Part shown: positions 56,725 to 64,000 of the stretch, piece after piece
How the letters are laid out: every line of letters starts with the position of its first letter
Numbering within the stretch: the stretch's first letter is position 1
From: Melieria omissa
Lineage: Eukaryota > Arthropoda > Insecta > Diptera > Ulidiidae
NCBI GenBank assembly: GCA_963971225.1
Contig: OZ020269.1
Coordinates: 83,800,450-83,864,449, forward strand
Reading direction: 5' to 3'
DNA: 64,000 nt
Program-made: the position numbers and the translations under genes
Notes under the pieces: generated by a model
Database searches by the model: none
The model's input: the letters and a program-made list of their open reading frames with translations, nothing else
What the model was told of the DNA's origin: nothing

Positions 56725-57065
56725 AGTGCTTGGTGGCGACTGGCGACCGATGATTTATATAGGAGCTGCGGAGACCAGGATGCAGTGGGATCAATTGAGC
56801 ACTTATTATGCCGTTGCTGGAACGACGGCTCGAGCCCTTTGGGGTCAGGTTCTTCGATGGGCTTCCGGGAAAAGCTAATGCATAGATTACTGATCTACAC
56901 AATCTCCTTGCCAAGACCAAATGGTTCCCAAAAGATTCCGTCCGATCTACAGGGTACCCAGCAGATAGGGAAGGATACCGAATTCAAGAATGTAGGGATT
57001 CACAAAGGAGTCTCCGAGTGACAGTGCATGCCGTACAATCCCTTCTTTAATCTAACCGAACCTGA
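56725..57065 (+). pseudogene. LINE C-terminal remnant (family B), copy 2
   Basis: The + frame reads RLATDDLYRSCGDQ and continues VGSIEHLLCRCWN, the Cys-knuckle region with the first Cys replaced by Tyr. It continues for about 80 codons to a stop at 57019-57021. The DNA matches 8200-8470 in order. After the stop, CCCTTCTTTAATCTAACCGAACCTGA-like sequence (shown as two parts: CCCTTCTTTAATC and TAACCGAACC) may be the decayed CCTAA-type tail. It is not functional. Confidence 0.7.
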
Positions 57066-57960
57066 AATGAATACTTGATTTTGAAGAAAATCGTAACTTT
57101 ATACTTGATTCCTTTATTGTGAAAATGAAATGTGATCAAAAAATTTCATTGACGGATTTCTATTGGGTCATTGGCAAAGAACCATAATTACAACGGTTTT
57201 TTCTTTACTAAAATAAATTGTTTCTTGGTGTCTTGAACCATGTGGCTATTGAAGCATTTCAGAAAAACTTACTTGTGGTATGGCAGGTGAAGTGATTTTG
57301 TTGTACCAAAATTAGGTTTTTCTCGCCTCACATACTCGTTACGATTGTTGCTGAAAAGGTGAATGACATGTTAGAGTTCAGTTATAAAATATTTGCAGAT
57401 GGTTTGAAGACTTATACAGTTGGTTCGAGAACTGATGACGATTGTTTCGATAATGTGATCTATCCAGATGTTTCGAAGATTCATGTAATGGTGTCGATTC
57501 TGAAATTCTTTCTAAATATCTTAGATTCCTGAGTAAAAGCTTCTAAATGACTCAAATCTAAAACAGTTGAGTCGAAGAATTTGGTGTACAGCGGTAGTCG
57601 GCTGCCATACGATCTCTTGTTTCAAACATTGCCAAGTGTAATTTGCAACTATAAGCATGTGTTATTCAATAATTGTATGTAGGGTACCAGGTCACAGCGT
57701 CATTTTTCGTTATAAAAAAGCTATATTCGTAAAGTCGTATTTGATTTATTGATATTATATCTTAATGAACTAAATAATTTCAATGAGTTTTTAGCAAATC
57801 GAATTATAGTAACCGTATAGAAATCATGACAAATTTTTCCAAGTCAATGTTTTACACTCTACTTCTCTTCTATTTTCTTTCATTTCTGTGCTATTGTAAT
57901 CAACTTTGTACTTTTATGTGCTTGTAGTCATTTTCAAAATTGTTCTTGTTCTGTTGATCT
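57066..57960. other. AT-rich DNA, nothing recognised
   Basis: No open frame of note, RNA or element is seen. Confidence 0.5.
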
Positions 57961-57965
57961 GCCTT

Positions 57966-58290
57966 GTCGGCCTCAATAGTTCAATGGGTAACGCGCTGGC
58001 TTCTCATACCAGAAGTCGTAGGTTCGATTCCTAGCTCGGGCTGGTGAAACGCTCATCTACTTCTGTCGTTATCCAAATGAAGCAGATAAGAATTACAAGA
58101 ATCGCACAAACTGTTGGTTCCCTCCAGCCTTCATCCATCCGCTTGAAATGTGTAATGTGATACATGTTGAAAAACCAGTGTTGCCTACACATTTGAAACG
58201 GGTAGAATTTGTGGCATCACAATAGGCTCATATAGAGGACTAAGAGTGTCTCATACAGAGACAGCCACTACAACGTACCTACCTGACCTG
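57966..58290 (+). mobile_element. tRNA-derived SINE (family 1), best copy
   Basis: It starts GTCGGCCTCAATAGTTCAAT, with box-A-like TAGTTCAATGGGTAACGCG and box B GGTTCGATTCC at 58021-58031. The body has CTACTTCTGTCGTTATCC and ATGAAGCAGATAAGAATTAC. It ends GGCATCACAATAGGCTC ... CAGCCACTACAACGTACC and TACCTGACCT, which resembles the 3' end of the LINE at 17.0 kb (GGTATCACAATGGGCC ... CTGCCACTCCAACCTAACC). The acceptor stem does not pair properly, so it is not a functional tRNA gene. A LINE-like tail would let the SINE borrow LINE machinery (inference). Confidence 0.75.
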
Positions 58291-61270
58291 CCCTGAACAT
58301 TATTCATCTCAAGTCCATCTAATCCTTCTCAATATGCAACTTTACGCTTCCTTGAATTATTCAAGTTCATTTCACTCAATTCTCAGTTACACTTATTGAC
58401 ATTTCATTGAACTTCTATCTGCTATAGTTTTTCTATTCTACGTTGTCTTTTTTTCTGCAAACTTTGTTTTATTTCATTATCTCAATTTCTGTTTGTTTTG
58501 TTTTCTTTATAAAGTTTTCTCTTACATTTTCCCAGATATGCTCCCCAACCTTACTGGTTCTCTGCCTTTTGAACTTTTCTCACTTCCCTTCCGTCTCTTC
58601 TATTCTTGTATGCCGGCTTCTTGTGCCTTCATTTGCCTTTACTTGACTTTTGACTTTAAGTAAATGTCTTCAATAATGCACAGCGCCCTTCCCTCTTCTC
58701 CTCATCCTTATCCACAGTATGTGCGGTTTGCGTGCAGCCGTTTGCAGCTTAACTTCAATATCGATTAGTGGGCATAAATTTGTTATGGTTGAACGTTGTC
58801 GAGACCCTCGCCAAAGTAATAAACTTTTGTTTGTTATTTCGAAAATCTGCTCACCTCATTTGCCGCATTCTTTATGGCGCAAGAGCGGCCCGAAAATAAA
58901 GCGTTTATGTAATCGATAGTTGGCGCAAAAATCGTACATTAACCTTTTCATAAATTCTCTGCTGTGCCCAAATCCCAACCATAACCTCAAAACAAAACAA
59001 AAGGAAATTGTGTTTTTTCTCTTGCGGCATAGCGTGAAACTTTGCTTTTGCCTATTTTGCTACGTCGTCCTTTCCTTTTTGTAATTTTTTAACTCGATTT
59101 TGATTGAAAATTTATTTGCCACATGTTACCTTAACCACCATTTGTCGCTCGTCCTACTTCCATTCCAACTAATAAAGCACAACGAAACATACACATAACC
59201 TCAAAGGCACATCGATCTGTAGGCATTTTTTCTGCTGCCATTTTTTCGGCGCCTTTCTTTATGCCTCGCGGCGAGGCAGCGGCGTGTGCTGCTCCCAACG
59301 CCCGAGTCCCAAACTGGCAATAAATTCCAGCCACTTGTTTGCGGAGCAAGCAGTCAGGCAGGCGCGCAAATTTACTTTGCCTTAGTGCTGCCTTGTTGTT
59401 GTTGCTGCATGCTGCCTGTTATTTTTACGCTTTATGGCTGGCGGCTCCATTTGTCGGGTCGGCCGCCTCTTGCGCTGATTGCCATTAATTCCGCCATTGC
59501 CGCTGTCGCTGTCGCCACCAGCTGCCGAGCTGCCGATACCAAAGTGTTAAGTGTAAATATCATTGTGGTATTTGTGTGATTGCGCTTGGCTGCTTGTGTT
59601 TGTTTTCGTTGTTGTTGTTGTTGCTGTTGATTTTGAATTTCAATTTTTTTAATGTTATTTTTGTTGTTGTTGTGCGTTCGTGCCTTTATTTTGGCTTAAT
59701 TTGGAAATTGTTTATAAATATTTGCTGCGAGTTTCAGCGTTACATGTGTGGCGCACTAGTCGACAGCTGTGCGGCTTATGGCCCGACGCTGATTTTACAC
59801 AATGGTGGGGGAATGTTGGGAATTTCATTGAAATCTCGCTGTGGCCCTGTTAACCTGCGACGCGTCTGGCTAATTACTGCTTGCTGTGCATTTCGCGTTT
59901 GCGCATTGGAAGCTTCCACGAATCGCTTCCTTTCATTTGCCACAGCGAATGCATAAATACAACAAAATGAGTTTTTCTCTTCCTCTCCTTTATGCTGTAA
60001 TTTTGTGCTGAACATTTACTGAAATTTTACTTTGTTCTCGTTTCTTTGCAGGTAATTACGCTCGAATTGCAACGGCTTTGCTTACAAGACTTGAATTAAT
60101 CGCAGGAAAATGGCGTCCATTCAGTATGCGGTGGAAAGTGGAAATTTTTTGTTTGCTAGTCATTTATTTGTTCTTGCAACATAATGACGTAAGCAAATGA
60201 GTGTCTTAAGAGATTGAATAGTTTTTATTAAAGAAGTTCTATTTAAACTATGAGCAAACTAGTCTTAACTAACTTATTTTTGTTCCATTTTATGGCCTCC
60301 AAGTGTTTCACATTCTTCACCCACATGTGCTCATACCAAACATTCAAGTAATTGCTGTCAATTTTCTACACAAACATGCAGCGCCCCACTTCATTCACGC
60401 TTCAGTTCCACTTTCAGTAACACACTTAGATCGCCTTTGCCTTCACAGCGATAGACTTCGTTCTACCCCACACTTGTCACAGTTTATTTTCTCTTCTATT
60501 GTGGCAAGAAAATTGAGCACATTAAAAAAAAATTAAATACGAAAATAAAACAAAAATAAAACAAAATCATGTCATCAGCCAGCATTCTTTATTGAGTTTT
60601 GTGTTCGCCCCAAATTGCCAGAAAATCCCCGAGTATTCTTTTTTCGCTTAATTGTAGTCAATGCGAGTTTTTCTTTGATTTATTGTTGCTGTCTTTTAGT
60701 ATGCAAATCCCCAATTCGTTATGCTGCGCTTACAATTGTAACGACAGAGGATTTCACACTCAGTCCAGAATTATGCTGCTTTACATTAGTAAATTCTGTC
60801 TTAATTTTATTCATAATGATTTTCAAGTTGTTCACGGTTTAACTCAATTTGTTCTTGACTTAAGGTTTTGTAAAATTTGTTATTTTTTGTAATTTTTGAA
60901 ATAAAATGTTTTCACAAGTCCAATTCTACAAATAATTAACCAATTTTGGAGATGTTTGCTTGTCTTTTTTTTTTGTTTCACCCTAAAACTAGGACAGCTC
61001 TTCGGTAAGTTTCGTACTGGTTGTAGTCAATATCTAATTTCAGATGGAGTTTCGCCTCGATATGGAGTTGAATATCAATCAAGTACCGCACCCATAGCAC
61101 ATCGGAGGTTTAGATGGGCCTCAATTCCTACCAATGAGTGGTCATGTCTCATTTGCATTTATTGAATTGGTACCGAAAGCTTATTGTTTCACATCGCTGA
61201 TCGATGTCCACCTCTGAAATAACCTGCTTTCGATCATCTTGGAGTTAAGTCACTCACTTCAAAACCGGTC
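58291..61270. other. non-coding DNA with GTT runs
   Basis: The interval 59200-59960 is GC-richer with GTTGTTGCTG runs and open frames on both strands (59286-59579 and 59576-59956 on plus, 59131-59349 and 59776-60015 on minus). None has a domain. No element ends were found. Confidence 0.5.
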
Positions 61271-61272
61271 CG

Positions 61273-61700
61273 TCTGTACATCGATCGATAGATTCATCTA
61301 TATGTCTATTGAAAGATCGATCTGTGTATCTGTCCATAAGTATAGATACAGATAATGTCGATCGAGTATAATCGTCTGTTAATCCGTTTATTTGCTGATC
61401 TATGTTCTCATCTGTCGATAATTTGGTCTGAATGTCTCACACTCACAAGATCGATTTGTACATCTGTCGATAGATCTTAATTGTGACGTCTGTTGGTAGA
61501 TCGTTCTGTACATCGATCGATAGATCCATCTGAATGTCGATCGAAAGATCGATCTGTATATCTGTCTGTAGATACAGACATAGATAATGTCTATTGCGTA
61601 AAATCGTCTGTTGATTCATTTATTTGTTAATCTATCTTTTCATGTGTCTATAATTCAGTCCAAACGTCTTCTGTTTCATCTATTTCTGTAAACTAGTTTA
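61273..61700 (+). repeat. 232-bp tandem duplication rich in GATCGAT
   Basis: TCTGTACATCGATCGATAGA starts at 61273 and again at 61505. The units stay similar through GAAAGATCGATCTGT, TAGATACAGA and AATCGTCTGTT. Within each unit a shorter GATCGAT/TCTGTCGATAGAT motif is itself repeated many times, so this is a two-level repeat. The second unit decays after about 190 bp. Confidence 0.85.
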
Positions 61701-61847
61701 TCTGCTTGCCATTTATAGAAGTTTCATTTATGAACTTTAGTCTCAATTTTTAAAACTTACTGGTACATTTTTTCCCCTTCTTTAATTTTAATTTTAACAT
61801 TGCTTGGAAAAGTAGCGATGGAGCTCTATTCAGGTTATGTTACGTTC

Positions 61848-62728
61848 TGTTCAGACAGCCATATAAATTGAGGAAATTTAGTTCTAAATTAAGTTCATAG
61901 ATTTTGCTGTTTACACATCTCAATTTAACTTACTCTGTTATCGAAAATGTTATTTAACATGTTGTTACGACTTTTTTAAGTTCGTATACTGGATTGTGCT
62001 TGAAAATAAAACCACTTCAAGTACTCAGCGCATATCGCAGTCAGAAACCAACAATCACTTTATTTACAGATTTAAACTTTGTTTGTATCCACACTTGTTA
62101 CCACTTTTCTTATTCAACTAAGGCTCGACCCTCTGCGCCGCACACGGCTGCCTTTTATACCTGTGACCATTCTCGCACAGCCCATCACCTTCGCCAACCA
62201 TACGCGCCATATCGAAATTATAGCAAGTTTTCCGTACTCTAAAGTAGCCTAAAAGTATGCTCGTAAAAGCATTCATACATAGCACAGCACAGAGTGCCTC
62301 ATCGTTACAATATTTCTTTTTTGATGGAAGAAAGCTTCGTTTTTCTGTTTATGTATAAGGAACGTTCTTAAAAACATTTACGGAGCATTTAGAAATATTT
62401 ATTCAACATCCCTACTGATGTACACAATTTTTAAATGAAATTTCCAAGCAAACGAATGTTAACACACGTCTTTCGCTTCTGTCAGTTTCTCAATTTTGTT
62501 TTGGTTTCGTCAATTTTCAGAATTGTTCATTCAGAATTGTTTTATCGACAACAGCACAACACAGGGTTGCATGGCGAATCGAGCTAAATTTATGGTCAAT
62601 TTAGCACTAATTGCAATTTGCTAAATGAAGATCTTTGTATGGCAAATTGAGTTCAATTTAGTGTTTAAGATAATTAGTATAAATTGAGAAAATGTTTTAA
62701 TTGCATAATTTAGCTGGCTGTCCGAATA
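61848..62728. mobile_element. probable TIR element split by a solo LTR
   Basis: TGTTCAGACAGCCATATAAA at 61848 is matched in inverted form at 62709-62728 (read in complement TATTCGGACAGCCAGCTAAA). Several AAATTGAG/CTCAATTT words follow in both arms. Removing the LTR at 61963-62309 leaves about 530 bp. No target duplication was confirmed, and the terminal match is only about 20 bp with mismatches. Confidence 0.4.
61963..62309 (-). mobile_element. solo LTR (Ty3/gypsy-like), copy 2
   Basis: On the minus strand the unit begins TGTAACGATGAGGCAC and ends AAGTCGTAACA, so the ends are near-inverted (TGTAACGA/TCGTAACA) with TG...CA. It has a TATA box in GGTATAAAAGGCAGCC, a following CGCAGAGGGTCGAGCC start region, and a polyadenylation signal in CTGTAAATAAAGTGATTG, in that order. 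Length is 347 bp. CATACTTTTAGG, AAGGCAGCC, CAGAGGG, TAACAAGTGTGGA/TAACAAGTGTAGA, TAAATAAAGTGA and AGCACAATYCAG are shared in order with the LTR at 29631. No PBS, PPT or gag-pol adjoins it. Confidence 0.75.
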
Positions 62729-64000
62729 GAGTATTAGTTAAGGAGGAAGTATGTTTACGTTGCCTTGTTTTTTGGATACCATAAAATTCCATTGTCCATT
62801 CCTTCTTTCGAAATGACCATTAGTCTCAATCCGAAGCAAACCACTTCGACCTCTGGTTGAAGGAGAGTCGACCAATGAGTTGATTTTTACGTTTTACTAA
62901 AACTTTTTTGTGCATTCTTTTGTCTATTCATCTATTCCTTTGATTCCTTTTTTTCGGTGGAACCATTCTGTATTCTTTCGTCAATTTCTTCATACCTATT
63001 CATCCGTTTCATTATTATCTTTCTGTGATTGGTGCGTTTATTCTTTCGATGAGCCACACTTCACATACCTCACCCTTTTATCATCTTTCAGCTGTAGTCA
63101 TTTGTTCTTTCGCCAACTACTGGTCAGGCACTGGTTGAATTGTCCATTGTCCATTCACTCATTCATCAGTTGTCTCTGATTGTATGGAAATAAAGCTCGT
63201 TGATTTGTATGTACGTCTGTCTATTTGTTCATTGAGTCTGTGCTACGCTTAAATAAGTCGGCTATGATTGACTAAAGCGTTCTTGTTCTTTATGTTGTAC
63301 TACTTTTCATCAATGCCATACAGCGTTTTGGCTTTTGGCTTAAATACCTTTAACTGGTAACTGGTTTATCTTCTGTAGTTGTTTGTCAATTTGTGATGGT
63401 CGGCGCGTTGCTTGGAATTTGTCTACTACGTTTTTTTGTTTGCTGTATTTGGTACATTTTTCTACAACGTTTTCCATATTCGTTTAGAATTTCAGGTCTT
63501 TCAATTTTAACTTCTTTGAAATATACTGTTTCCTGATTTTATTAAAATTTTCTCTTCCCAATTTGCCATTTAATTTAATTTAATATTTTTTTCTATACCA
63601 ATGTTGTTCTCTCCTTACATCCGATTTTCTTATTTCATAAATTTTTGTTCATATTTTCTGATTTTTATTGTTCTACTGTCTCTACTAGCGATTTGCTTAT
63701 TCGCAGCTCGAATCACCTTTCTTGACAATTAGAGAATAAACAATTGCTTAGACTTAAACTAGGTTTTCAATTCCATGCAATGAGACTCTTTTCTTTTTTC
63801 AGCCTATGCTTATGAACTTATAAGGTTAGATTTAGTAATTTTTTATCATATCTTGTCCCATTTATTTGATTCAAATATCATGTCTTGTTTACCTCAAATA
63901 ACTTGTCTACTTAACTAATCCTCTTCCCAAACCTTTAGTCTCTCATACAATGTTGTGACTTAAACTTTTGGCTCATATTTATTGGCTTCGAGCTTGTTTC
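62729..64000. other. non-coding DNA
   Basis: It contains one member of a dispersed repeat pair at 62823-62872 (partner 47814-47865). The rest is T-rich; the frame at 62910-63179 has no domain. Nothing else is recognised up to the window end. Confidence 0.5.

Noticed and set aside
57966..58040. A functional tRNA gene
   Set aside because: Box A and box B are present, but the acceptor and anticodon stems do not pair properly and related, diverged copies occur at 8.7 and 12.9 kb, so it is a tRNA-derived SINE.

Overview
The window is eukaryotic, visibly AT-rich, and almost entirely non-coding. Long T-rich and A-rich tracts, many CAA/CAG/GTT trinucleotide runs, CA/GT microsatellites and an insect-type transposon complement point to a fly. 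A tRNA-derived SINE resembling a family I recall from tephritid fruit flies, and a mosellana/vertumnana-like mariner, make a tephritid the best guess (inference; species not determinable by eye). I found no host protein-coding exon, rRNA or functional tRNA gene that I can support. The window most likely lies in a large intron or an intergenic region.

Layout. 0.3-1.6 kb: a GTTAACC-rich terminal-inverted-repeat (TIR) element with a hAT-like MITE nested in it. 5.0-5.5 kb: a decayed LINE RNase H. 8.2-8.9 kb: a LINE C-terminal remnant and a SINE copy. 12.7-17.2 kb: a SINE remnant, then a piggyBac element (TTAA duplications, matching termini, broken transposase) split by a younger 5'-truncated LINE whose reverse transcriptase and RNase H are nearly intact. 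18.0-18.7 and 20.1-20.9 kb: two TTAA-flanked elements of about 720 bp with G-run termini. 22.6-23.2 kb: a LINE tail abutting a second copy of the hAT-like MITE. 25.5-26.4 kb: degenerate repeats. 28.7-31.6 kb: a nest of TIR elements, a solo LTR, a hAT MITE dimer and degenerate tandem repeats. 33.8-34.9 kb: the ~140-bp repeat plus an AAAAT array. 37.17-37.92 kb: an internally deleted mariner with intact ends. 41.5-42.2 kb: a tandem tract of the same ~140-bp repeat. 44.2-45.2 and 47.6-49.9 kb: LINE and SINE pieces. 52.1-52.9 kb: a minisatellite that abuts a LINE 3' end. 54.6-55.5 kb: a very large CTCTTA hexanucleotide array. 56.7-58.3 kb: a LINE remnant and the best SINE copy. 61.3-62.7 kb: a duplicated GATCGAT-rich block and a TIR element containing a second solo LTR.

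The content is best read as layers of selfish DNA. The youngest visible insertion is the LINE at 14.6-17.1 kb. Its CCTAA-repeat tail recurs, with variation, at the ends of other LINE remnants and, more weakly, of a SINE. The minisatellite at 52.1 kb seems to have grown out of such a tail. No set of genes here works together as a pathway; the only enzymatic content is transposon-encoded (reverse transcriptase, RNase H, and piggyBac and mariner transposase remnants).
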